Assembly (NCBI GenBank): GCA_902489855.1
Contig: CABUBS010000100.1
Span: 1-7,718, forward strand
Direction of reading: 5' to 3'
DNA: 7,718 nt
Source of the DNA: an uncultured Collinsella sp.
GTDB taxonomy: Bacteria; Actinomycetota; Coriobacteriia; Coriobacteriales; Coriobacteriaceae
Part shown: piece after piece, positions 1 to 5,501 of the stretch
How the letters are laid out: every line of letters starts with the position of its first letter
Position numbering within the stretch: position 1 is the first letter of the stretch
Program-made: the position numbers and the translations under genes
The notes under the pieces: generated by a model
Seen by the model: the letters and a program-made list of their open reading frames with translations, nothing else
Told to the model about the DNA's origin: nothing
The model's database searches: none

Positions 1-16
1 TCCGTACATGTACGGA
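1..16. repeat. Perfect 16-bp palindrome at the window edge
   Basis: TCCGTACATGTACGGA is its own reverse complement over all 16 bases. It lies 20 bases before the ATG of the small ORF at 37-141, so it could be an operator for a dimeric regulator. It could also be the right half of something larger outside the window. The palindrome is seen directly; any regulatory role is inference. Confidence 0.4.
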
Positions 17-36
17 TGAATATGGGAGGTGTTCGG

Positions 37-141
37 ATGAAGTTGATATTCAAGGCATTTGAAACAAACGCAAAAAAGTACTTGCAAAGACGCGTTCCGA
101 CATATAAGTTGATAAAAGACCGCCGTTGCGGTTTTAAGTAG
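37..141 (+). CDS. Small basic protein, 34 aa, unknown function
   Basis: This ORF encodes 34 residues, starting MKLIFKAFETN and ending DRRCGFK before a TAG. The ATG at 37 follows GGGAGG (24-29) with a 7-base spacer, an excellent ribosome binding site and the reason for choosing this start. The product is strongly basic (many Lys and Arg, few acidic residues), with no signal peptide or membrane segment. Its codons are AT-rich, unlike the GC-rich codons of the operon downstream, which suggests a different origin. The frame stays open to the window edge, with further in-frame ATGs at 16 and 22, so it may instead be the C-terminus of a longer protein that begins upstream. I do not recognise a family. 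Confidence 0.4.
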   Translation: MKLIFKAFETNAKKYLQRRVPTYKLIKDRRCGFK

Positions 142-452
142 ATCGAGCATATGAAGTTTGAGTTTTAGCGTGTAAGAGAAGGAAGATCGGCAAAGTACAA
201 CCCCAAACGCAATGACAACTTAATGAGGTAACTGCCACATGTGAGGCACCCAGGACATTGCTGTCTCGATTTTGAGCACGATGCCTTCCGCCTTGCATGG
301 GCCGTTCCATCCCGCCCCTGCAGCAACTGCCTCACGGGCTCATTGAAAACCGCATAGCACCCCAACGTCAGCACATCACCCACGGCAAGCACATCACTCA
401 CGACAACCAACACATCAACAAACAGCACGAACATCAACCGATTGGAGAAGCT
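142..452 (+). other. Non-coding leader upstream of the three-gene operon
   Basis: These 311 bases lie between the small ORF and the first operon gene. An ORF in frame with that gene extends back to an ATG at 297, but it has no Shine-Dalgarno site, so I treat the region as untranslated. Bases 142-240 are AT-rich. An 8-bp inverted repeat, GTGAGGCA at about 242-249 and TGCCTCAC at about 326-333, brackets the middle. From about 342 to 440 the + strand is dominated by A and C and is poor in G, which would give an unstructured leader RNA. I found no convincing sigma-70 promoter pair. The promoter must lie somewhere here or upstream of the window. Confidence 0.45.
372..436 (+). repeat. Four spaced CACATCA direct repeats in the operon leader
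   Basis: CACATCA occurs at 372-378, 390-396 and 411-417, with a shorter ACATCA at 431-436. The start-to-start spacings are about 18, 21 and 20 bases, close to two helical turns. The block ends just before the ribosome binding site GGAGAAG of the gene at 453. Possible roles are iterated protein-binding sites on DNA or RNA, or a C-rich Rho-loading stretch. The repeats are directly visible; their function is inference, and chance recurrence in an A/C-rich tract is possible. Confidence 0.4.
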
Positions 453-1343
453 ATGACAAACCACCACGCTGAAGACGGCGATAAGAAAAGCATTCTGGAT
501 GCCCGCATTGAGCGAGCATATGCAAACGAATATGACGCCGCCTTTGCCGCCGCGACCATCAAGAACTACGCGTCGCTACCGCTCGCGACGATCTTGGCCG
601 ACCACCCTCAACTGCTGAAGCGCTGCACAAAGATCATGGGCGACCCCGACATTCGCAAGCTGACAGACCCCTATGCCCCAAAACGCGACAACGATTCGTA
701 CGTTCTTACCGTAGGCTGCCTAGCCCATATGCTTACGGCGCTCGACACGAAACTCAAGCTCGAATGGGAACCCGACGAGCGTCATGAACTCGAAAGCAAG
801 CGGAACACCCTGCGCACCGCACTGTTCCTTCCGTTGGACGGCCTCAAGCGCTGCAACGTCGAGCTCAATACACAGGCGCGGCAAAAGCCCGGGACCACGG
901 GGCAGAAAACTCCAAGACCCCATGCGGCCATCGTCGACCGCAACCGATATAACCGCATGACCGCGCACTTTTCCGCCGAGGGAGCAGCCATAAGGACGCT
1001 GATCGACCTGCTGTGCCTCCTGAGCATCAACGAGCTATTTGAGGGCTATCTCGCCCTTGTTCCCGCGACGGCACCCAAGTCGGTAGCAAAGATCATCGAG
1101 ACCTGCAGACGCCAGTTTGAGCGCCATCACAATGGCAGCGAGATGAACGCCAGCATCGCGCAGTACTACGCGGCTCATTACAAAAATGACGGATGTGCCC
1201 CTGTCGAGCATCAGCTGCGGCTCGCCTACACCACGCCCGCCGCAACGCTCCATCGCTTTGGAGCCCTTGGCGCTTGCGAGCCGCACGAACAGGCAGCCTG
1301 CCCCACAACCGAGCTCGATCTCAGGCTCGGACGAACCCTGTAG
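453..1343 (+). CDS. Unrecognised 296-aa protein, first gene of the ClpP-VirD4 operon
   Basis: I chose the ATG at 453 because GGAGAAG (444-450) precedes it at good spacing; the longer in-frame start at 297 has no ribosome binding site. The product begins MTNHHAEDGDKK and is 296 residues long. It appears mostly alpha-helical and soluble. There is a charged N-terminal region (1-30), a basic, Pro/Gly-rich linker around 139-165, and an amphipathic helical stretch around 176-204. The tail (about 244-296) carries several His and Cys residues, but I see no recognisable zinc-finger spacing. There is no signal peptide, clear membrane helix, Walker motif or nuclease motif, and I do not recognise a family. 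A 63-base gap separates it from the ClpP-like gene on the same strand, so the two are probably co-transcribed. It could be a substrate adaptor, regulator or structural partner of the peptidase and ATPase, but this is guilt by association only. Confidence 0.8.
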   Translation: MTNHHAEDGDKKSILDARIERAYANEYDAAFAAATIKNYASLPLATILADHPQLLKRCTKIMGDPDIRKLTDPYAPKRDNDSYVLTVGCLAHMLTALDTKLKLEWEPDERHELESKRNTLRTALFLPLDGLKRCNVELNTQARQKPGTTGQKTPRPHAAIVDRNRYNRMTAHFSAEGAAIRTLIDLLCLLSINELFEGYLALVPATAPKSVAKIIETCRRQFERHHNGSEMNASIAQYYAAHYKNDGCAPVEHQLRLAYTTPAATLHRFGALGACEPHEQAACPTTELDLRLGRTL

Positions 1344-1364
1344 CCCGCCAGCCCCTCCGCGGGC
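1343..1364 (+). other. Intergenic hairpin between the first gene and the clpP-like gene
   Basis: GCCCGC (1343-1348) pairs perfectly with GCGGGC (1359-1364) around a 10-base loop, starting at the last base of the upstream TAG. No T-run follows, so it is not a typical intrinsic terminator. It could instead protect or cut the mRNA and set different protein levels along the operon. After it comes an A/C-rich stretch (about 1364-1395) much like the leader of the first gene, leading into the ribosome binding site AAAGGAG. Confidence 0.35.
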
Positions 1365-1406
1365 AACAATCCTATTCCACAACACAACCAACAGAAAGGA
1401 GTCCTC

Positions 1407-2024
1407 ATGGACACCAATCATTCCCCCATCATCAGCCCCCTCACCATGCGTGAATCCGCCCGAGGTATCACGCTCACCAGCATTTACGATGAGATGCTCG
1501 CCCGTCGCGAGCTCTCCGTCATGGGAAACATCGAAACCCCGATGGCCCACGACCTATGTCAGCAGATTCGCCTGCTCGATGCCACCAACCCCAGCCGCCC
1601 CATCACCATATTTGTCGCCAGCGCCGGCGGAAGCGTGCGATCGGGTCTTGCGATCTATGACGCCATGCGTCTCGCATCGTGCCCCATCCGCACCGTCTGC
1701 CTGGAATTCGCCGCGTCCATGGGCGCCGTGATCTTTATGGGCGGCGACGATCGCCGTATGGCGCCCCATGCAGAGCTCATGATTCACGACCCGCTGATCC
1801 CCCAGGGGGCAGGCGGCTCGGCACTTGCGCTGCAGGAAACTAGCCGGCGTCTCATGCAGACCCGCAAGACCCTCACGCAAATCCTCTCGGACCGCAGCGG
1901 CCTCACGCCCAAGCGCATCCAGTCCCTCACTGCAAAAGACACCTACCTTTCGGCCGAGCGCGCCGTCGAGCTCGGCTTTGCCCACGAAATCCTCTCGACC
2001 ACCAAGGATGTCGCCCATGTCTAA
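1407..2024 (+). CDS. ClpP-family (S14) serine peptidase, accessory paralogue
   Basis: The 205-aa product matches the ClpP fold from end to end. The catalytic triad is visible: Ser104 in FAASMGAV (ClpP: SMGA), His127 in MIHDPL (ClpP: MIHQPL) and Asp178 in AKDTYLSAERAVELG. The glycine-rich oxyanion and substrate strand is ASAGGS at 71-76, where housekeeping ClpP normally has NSPGGS, so the Pro is replaced by Ala. Housekeeping ClpP forms two stacked heptameric rings and needs a hexameric AAA+ unfoldase; no ClpX, ClpA or ClpC is visible here. The ATG at 1407 follows AAAGGAG (about 1395-1401). The stop codon lies inside the start of the VirD4-like gene, an 8-nt overlap implying translational coupling. 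Phage prohead proteases are also ClpP-like, but no capsid or terminase genes are seen. The family call is confident; the substrate is unknown. Confidence 0.9.
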   Translation: MDTNHSPIISPLTMRESARGITLTSIYDEMLARRELSVMGNIETPMAHDLCQQIRLLDATNPSRPITIFVASAGGSVRSGLAIYDAMRLASCPIRTVCLEFAASMGAVIFMGGDDRRMAPHAELMIHDPLIPQGAGGSALALQETSRRLMQTRKTLTQILSDRSGLTPKRIQSLTAKDTYLSAERAVELGFAHEILSTTKDVAHV

Positions 2025-3321
2025 CCTCGCCAGCCGCCTCGCCGCATCTGAGTCCGCATCGTCCACCATCCTCGCCAAGGATCGAACGCTTTCCTGCGAC
2101 ACCCGCCAAACGGGACTCAACAACAACGCACTTGTGATCGGCCCCTCGGGAGCCGGCAAGACCCGAAACGTCCTCAAGCCCAACCTGCTGCAGATGAACG
2201 CAAGCTACATCGTGCTCGACACCAAAGGCACGCTCTGTCGCGAAGTGGGACCCGTGCTGGCAGCCCACGGTTACCGCGTGCAATGTCTCAACTTCGCCGA
2301 CCTCAACACCGTCCCGGCCCTTGCGCCCGGCATCGAGCGCTGCGGCTACAACCCCCTGAGGCACATTCGCCGCAAGGCGGACGGCAGGCCCAACCAGCAG
2401 GACATCCTCTCGGTGGCAAAGGCCATCTGCCCCATCGAGGACAACAACCAGCCTTTTTGGGATCATGCGGCGGCAAACCTGCTGTCGTGTCTTATCGCCT
2501 ACGTCACCGAACAGCTACCCGCCGACGAGCAGACGATCAGCTCGGTCATCAAGCTGATCGAGCACCTGCAGGACGGTGCCACGGGTCGATTGTTTGACGA
2601 TCTGATCACGACCGACCCCCAAAGCTATGCCCTCTCGCTATGGCGGCGCTACGCCATTACGCAAAATGCCGAGCGCATGCACGCGAGCATCGTCGGCATC
2701 CTTGCCGAAAAGGTCATGTGCCTGGGATTCGACGGTGCGGCACAGCTCTATCGTGAGTGCCATCAGGTGGACTTCGCTTCCATGGGACACACCCCCTGCG
2801 CCCTGTTTGTAACCGTAAGCGATATTGACCGCAATCTCGATCCGCTGACCGGCCTCTTTATTACGCAGGCATTTATGGGCCTCATTCGCGAAGCCGATAG
2901 GCAGCCCGACGGCAGCCTGCCCGTGCCCGTGCGCTTTATGCTCGATGACTTCGCAAATCTGCAGATCCCCCAGATCGACAACGTGCTCTCGATTATCCGA
3001 AGCCGCAACATCTGGGCAACGCTGCTGCTGCAGTCGACCAACCAGCTTGATGCGCTCTATGGCGAGGCACGCGCACGCTCCATCATGGGCAACTGCGACA
3101 CGCATCTGGTGCTGGCGTTCCAGGATCCCGAGAGCGCCCGGGTGTTTTCCGACCGCGCCGACGCACTGCCCAGCACGCTCATGGCGACGCCGATCGATCG
3201 CTCGTGGCTCTTTGTACGCGGTCGCACTCCCGAACAGGTCGAGCGCTTTAGGCTCGAAGACCATCCGCTCTACGGGGAGCTGCCCGAGGCGCAGCGAGGC
3301 CATGCGGAGGCCGAGATCTAG
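2017..3321 (+). CDS. VirD4/TraG-family P-loop ATPase lacking the membrane domain
   Basis: I start at the ATG at 2017 because AAGGA (2004-2008) precedes it by 8 bases; upstream in-frame ATGs only read through the ClpP-like gene. The product is 434 aa. Walker A is GPSGAGKT (42-49), preceded by GLNNNALVI as in Gram-positive VirD4 proteins. DTKGTL (68-73) follows. FWDHAAANLL (147-156) matches the family's FWE segment, Walker B is FMLDDFANL (307-315), then come IIRSRN (326-331), LLLQSTNQL (336-344) and GNCDT (358-362). The C-terminus RFRLEDHPLYGEL resembles the family's conserved end. VirD4 proteins are hexameric inner-membrane ATPases that feed relaxase-DNA complexes into type IV secretion channels. 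Here only about 40 residues precede Walker A and no transmembrane helix exists. The stretch between GNCDT and the C-terminus also looks shortened. It is probably cytosolic. Coupling to the ClpP-like gene suggests a joint function, which is inference. Confidence 0.88.
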   Translation: MSNLASRLAASESASSTILAKDRTLSCDTRQTGLNNNALVIGPSGAGKTRNVLKPNLLQMNASYIVLDTKGTLCREVGPVLAAHGYRVQCLNFADLNTVPALAPGIERCGYNPLRHIRRKADGRPNQQDILSVAKAICPIEDNNQPFWDHAAANLLSCLIAYVTEQLPADEQTISSVIKLIEHLQDGATGRLFDDLITTDPQSYALSLWRRYAITQNAERMHASIVGILAEKVMCLGFDGAAQLYRECHQVDFASMGHTPCALFVTVSDIDRNLDPLTGLFITQAFMGLIREADRQPDGSLPVPVRFMLDDFANLQIPQIDNVLSIIRSRNIWATLLLQSTNQLDALYGEARARSIMGNCDTHLVLAFQDPESARVFSDRADALPSTLMATPIDRSWLFVRGRTPEQVERFRLEDHPLYGELPEAQRGHAEAEI

Positions 3322-3398
3322 GCGCAGGGTTCTCGCAGCGCGCGACGCCCCGGCGATGCTCCACAAAGGCCGTGCGCCCCGGGGCCACGGCAAAGCAA

Positions 3399-3430
3399 AG
3401 GGGCCCGCATCCGATGGGATACGGGCCCCT
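3399..3430 (-). terminator. Intrinsic terminator of pgi
   Basis: AGGGGCCCG (3399-3407) pairs with CGGGCCCCT (3422-3430). An inner ATCC/GGAT pairing closes a four-base loop, with a single mismatch between the two stems. Read on the - strand, the stem ends in CCCCTTTGCTTTG, a T-rich tail, about 33 bases after the pgi stop codon. On the + strand no T-run follows, so it suits pgi better than the converging operon. A second GC-rich hairpin (about 3370-3390) with no T-run lies next to it. Confidence 0.8.
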
Positions 3431-3462
3431 GGCTATAAGGCGCGATGCGTTAACAGCAGCGA

Positions 3463-5133
3463 CTACTTGCGGTGAGCGCGGTAGAACTCGATGAGCGCCT
3501 GGGTCGAAGCGTCCTGCTCGGCCTTGGCGGCGTCGTCGTGGAAGGCCGGGGTGATCTGCTTGGCAAGCTGCTTGCCCAGCTCGACGCCCCAGACCGTGCC
3601 CTCGACAAACGTGATGTGCTCGTACAGGGCGATGAGCTCGCCGAGCGCAAACGGGGTCAGCGTGTCGCCGAAGATCGAGGTCGTCGGACGGTTGCCCTCA
3701 AAGCAGCGGGCCGGGACGATCTGCTCGGGCGTGCCCTCGGCGCGCACTTCATCGGCCGTCTTACCAAAGGCGAGTGCCTTGGTCTGGGCTAGGAAGTTGC
3801 CCAGGAACAACTCGTGGACATCCTGGCCGCTGTCGGTTGCGGGGTTGGCAGTGTTTGCGAAAGCGATAAAGTCGGCCGGAACCACCACGGTGCCCTGATG
3901 CAGCAGCTGGTAGAAGGCATGCTGGCCGTTGGTGCCGGGCTCGCCCCAGAAGATCTCACCGGTATCGGAGGTCACAGCGCTGCCGTCCCAGCGGACGTGC
4001 TTGCCGTTGGACTCCATGGTGAGCTGCTGCAGGTAGGCCGGGAAACGGTGCAGGTACTGGCAGTACGGCAGCACGGCGTGGCTCTTGGAACCGAAGAAGT
4101 TGACGTACCAGACGTTGAGCAGGCCCATCAGCGCGACGGCATTGTTCTCGAGCGGCGTGTTGCAGAAGTACTCGTCGATGGCGTGGAAGCCCTCGAGGAA
4201 CTGCTGGAAGCGCTCGGGGCCGAGCACGACGATCAGTGACAGGCCCACGGCGGAGTCAACGGAATAGCGGCCGCCGACCCAGTTCCAGAAACCGAAGGCG
4301 TTGGCGGGGTCGATACCGAAGGCCTCGACCTTCTCGAGTGCGGTGGAGACGGCGACGAAGTGCTTTGCCACGGCCTCGGCGTTCTGCTCATCGGAGCCGT
4401 CGATGGCGCCCTGAGCCTTGAGCTGCTCGAGCATCCAGGTCTTGACCTCGCGGGCGTTGGTGAGGGTCTCGAGCGTAGTGAAGGTCTTGGAGACGATGAT
4501 CACGAGCGTGGTCTCGGGATCGAGGCCCTTGAGCTTCTCTGCCTGATCGTTGGGGTCGATGTTGGAGATGTAGCGGCAGTCGATACCGGCGTCGGCGTAG
4601 GGACGCAGGGCCTCGTAGGCCATGACCGGGCCCAGATCGGAGCCACCGATGCCGATGGACACCAGGTGCTCGATCTTTTTGCCGGTAACACCCTTCCACT
4701 CACCGGAGCGCACGCGCTCGGCGAAGGCATACATGCGGTCGAGGACCTCGTGCACGTCGGCAACGACATCCTGGCCATCGACGATGAGCTGGCCCCTCTC
4801 GCTTGCCGGGCGGCGCAGCGCGGTGTGCAGGACGGCGCGGTCCTCGGTGGTGTTGATGTGCTCGCCGGAGAACATGGCGTCGCGGCGCTCCTCGAGCTTC
4901 ACCTCGCGGGCAAGATCGCACAGCAGCTTGACGGTCTCATCGGTCACCAGGTTCTTCGACAGATCGAAGTGAAGGTCGCCGGCGTCAAAGCTCAACTTAT
5001 TCACGCGGTCGGCGTCAGCGGCGAACCAGGCCTTGAGGTCGATGCCCTCGGCCTCGAGCTTCTCCTGATGGGCCTCGAGCGCCTTCCAAGCGGCAGTCGA
5101 CGTAGCATCGATAGGTGCGGCAACAGTTGCCAT
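3463..5133 (-). CDS. pgi: Glucose-6-phosphate isomerase
   Basis: This enzyme interconverts glucose 6-phosphate and fructose 6-phosphate in cytosolic glycolysis and gluconeogenesis. The product is 556 aa, close to the long bacterial form. Visible motifs are GIGGSDLGP (161-169) and SKTFTTLET (215-223), the sugar-phosphate binding loops; GGRYSV (287-292) with the conserved Arg289; MESNGK (373-378) with the catalytic base Glu374; GTNGQHAF (400-407) with His405; and VELGK (517-521) with the conserved Lys521. The second family signature is abnormal: EGTVWGVELGK replaces the usual INSFDQWGVELGK, so about eight residues, including the conserved substrate-binding Gln, seem absent. I chose the ATG at 5133 because GAGGAGG (5139-5145) precedes it by 5 bases; a GTG nine codons upstream has no spaced site. 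It is transcribed alone, convergent to the operon on its left. Confidence 0.96.
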   Translation of the reverse strand: MATVAAPIDATSTAAWKALEAHQEKLEAEGIDLKAWFAADADRVNKLSFDAGDLHFDLSKNLVTDETVKLLCDLAREVKLEERRDAMFSGEHINTTEDRAVLHTALRRPASERGQLIVDGQDVVADVHEVLDRMYAFAERVRSGEWKGVTGKKIEHLVSIGIGGSDLGPVMAYEALRPYADAGIDCRYISNIDPNDQAEKLKGLDPETTLVIIVSKTFTTLETLTNAREVKTWMLEQLKAQGAIDGSDEQNAEAVAKHFVAVSTALEKVEAFGIDPANAFGFWNWVGGRYSVDSAVGLSLIVVLGPERFQQFLEGFHAIDEYFCNTPLENNAVALMGLLNVWYVNFFGSKSHAVLPYCQYLHRFPAYLQQLTMESNGKHVRWDGSAVTSDTGEIFWGEPGTNGQHAFYQLLHQGTVVVPADFIAFANTANPATDSGQDVHELFLGNFLAQTKALAFGKTADEVRAEGTPEQIVPARCFEGNRPTTSIFGDTLTPFALGELIALYEHITFVEGTVWGVELGKQLAKQITPAFHDDAAKAEQDASTQALIEFYRAHRK

Positions 5134-5209
5134 AGAGTCCTCCTCAGCATACGGGCGCACTCCTCCATGCGCCCGGATAATCAGATGCCCCTATTCTAAC
5201 GCAGGTCAA
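5134..5209 (-). promoter_or_regulatory. pgi 5' leader with hairpin and candidate promoter elements
   Basis: On the - strand, GGGCGCA and TGCGCCC (5153-5159 / 5168-5174) form a 7-bp hairpin whose 8-base loop contains GGAGGAG, a Shine-Dalgarno-like sequence not used by pgi itself. Further upstream are a -10-like TAGAAT (5193-5198) and TTGACC (5204-5209), only 5 bases apart, so they cannot serve together as a standard promoter. The pgi promoter probably lies here, but I cannot place it firmly. Confidence 0.3.
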
Positions 5210-5251
5210 GACCGTAATCAGCGAGCGTTGCCAATCTGCCCCCAGACGGCG

Positions 5252-5333
5252 ACCGACCAAAAAGGGACAGGTTTATTTTGGCAGGTCAAACGCTTTACCA
5301 ATCAAAAAGAACCTATCCCTTTATGGTAAATAT
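5252..5333. repeat. Palindromic interspersed repeat, copy 1 (eroded)
   Basis: The sequence starts ACCGACCAAAAAGGGACAGG and aligns without gaps to copy 2 at 5986-6067. The left half is nearly identical between copies, while the right half carries many substitutions. The body 5257-5326 is an imperfect hairpin: arms 5257-5286 and 5297-5326 around a 10-base loop, with mismatches in the stem. It lies upstream of pgi and immediately after the tail of the - strand gene remnant. The repeat resembles a REP-like family that I associate with Collinsella genomes, from memory only. Confidence 0.7.
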
Positions 5334-5501
5334 TAGGCCGCTGCGCACACGCTGCCGAGCAACTCACGCAGAGGAGACCCAATGCCCTCCAGCAGTTCGG
5401 GCGCGATGATGGCAAAAACGGGAACCTCGCCGGCACCCACGACGGCAGGCACCCTGCCCTCCGAAACAATGTATATTTACCATAAAGGGATAGGTTCTTT
5501 T
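5305..5501. repeat. Perfect 29-bp inverted repeat flanking 139 bp
   Basis: Bases 5305-5333 (starting AAAAGAACCTATCCC) are the exact reverse complement of 5473-5501 (ending GGATAGGTTCTTTT). The left copy is the right arm of palindromic repeat copy 1 and carries its diverged bases, so the right copy must derive from it, or the reverse. No target-site duplication is obvious at the outer edges. In a - strand transcript the two arms would form a very stable stem, and the second arm is followed by a T-rich run (TTCTTTTT), so it could also terminate transcription. Confidence 0.75.
5333..5470 (-). pseudogene. C-terminal coding remnant of unknown gene (or 39-aa small ORF)
   Basis: On the - strand this stretch reads as about 45 residues of convincing protein, including AVVGAGEVPVFAIIAPELL and ending LLGSVCAAA before a TAA whose last base falls in the inverted repeat. 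Codon use is GC-rich at third positions, like real genes here. Its upstream side runs straight into the 29-bp inverted repeat, which brings an in-frame TAA, so the N-terminal part is missing. A GTG at 5452, four bases after GGAGGG, could start a 39-aa peptide. The most economical reading is a gene tail cut off by repeat-mediated rearrangement. It is in a different frame from the ORF at 5500-5880 and may or may not be its original end. I do not recognise the family. Confidence 0.4.

Noticed and set aside
114..135. Terminator-like hairpin (ACCGC/GCGGT with TTTT) at the end of the small ORF.
   Set aside because: The stem is only 5 bp, the T-run is short, and it lies before the stop codon of the ORF, so support is too weak.
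297..452. N-terminal extension of the first operon gene from an ATG at 297, giving a His-rich stretch with HITH repeats.
   Set aside because: No ribosome binding site precedes 297, whereas GGAGAAG sits properly before 453. The His-rich reading follows from the CACATCA repeats, which do not all keep the reading frame (spacings 18, 21, 20).
165..467. A - strand ORF of 100 codons over the operon leader, hydrophobic near its start.
   Set aside because: No ribosome binding site or recognisable motif. It overlaps the well-supported start at 453, and its hydrophobic part is the mirror of the A/C-rich tract.
1825..2016. Upstream extension of the VirD4-like frame to an ATG at 1825.
   Set aside because: The added residues are Arg/Ser/Pro-rich antiparallel-frame noise inside the ClpP-like gene, and no ribosome binding site supports them.
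5134..5160. Alternative pgi start at GTG 5160, and an out-of-frame small upstream ORF starting with the ATG at about 5151.
   Set aside because: The GTG has its purine-rich stretch directly adjacent with no spacer. The out-of-frame ORF is unsupported, while ATG 5133 has an ideal ribosome binding site.
3472..5199. Several long + strand ORFs across pgi, up to 279 codons.
   Set aside because: They are shadows of the high-GC pgi gene, which has complete enzyme motifs on the - strand; their translations are low-complexity and match nothing I know.
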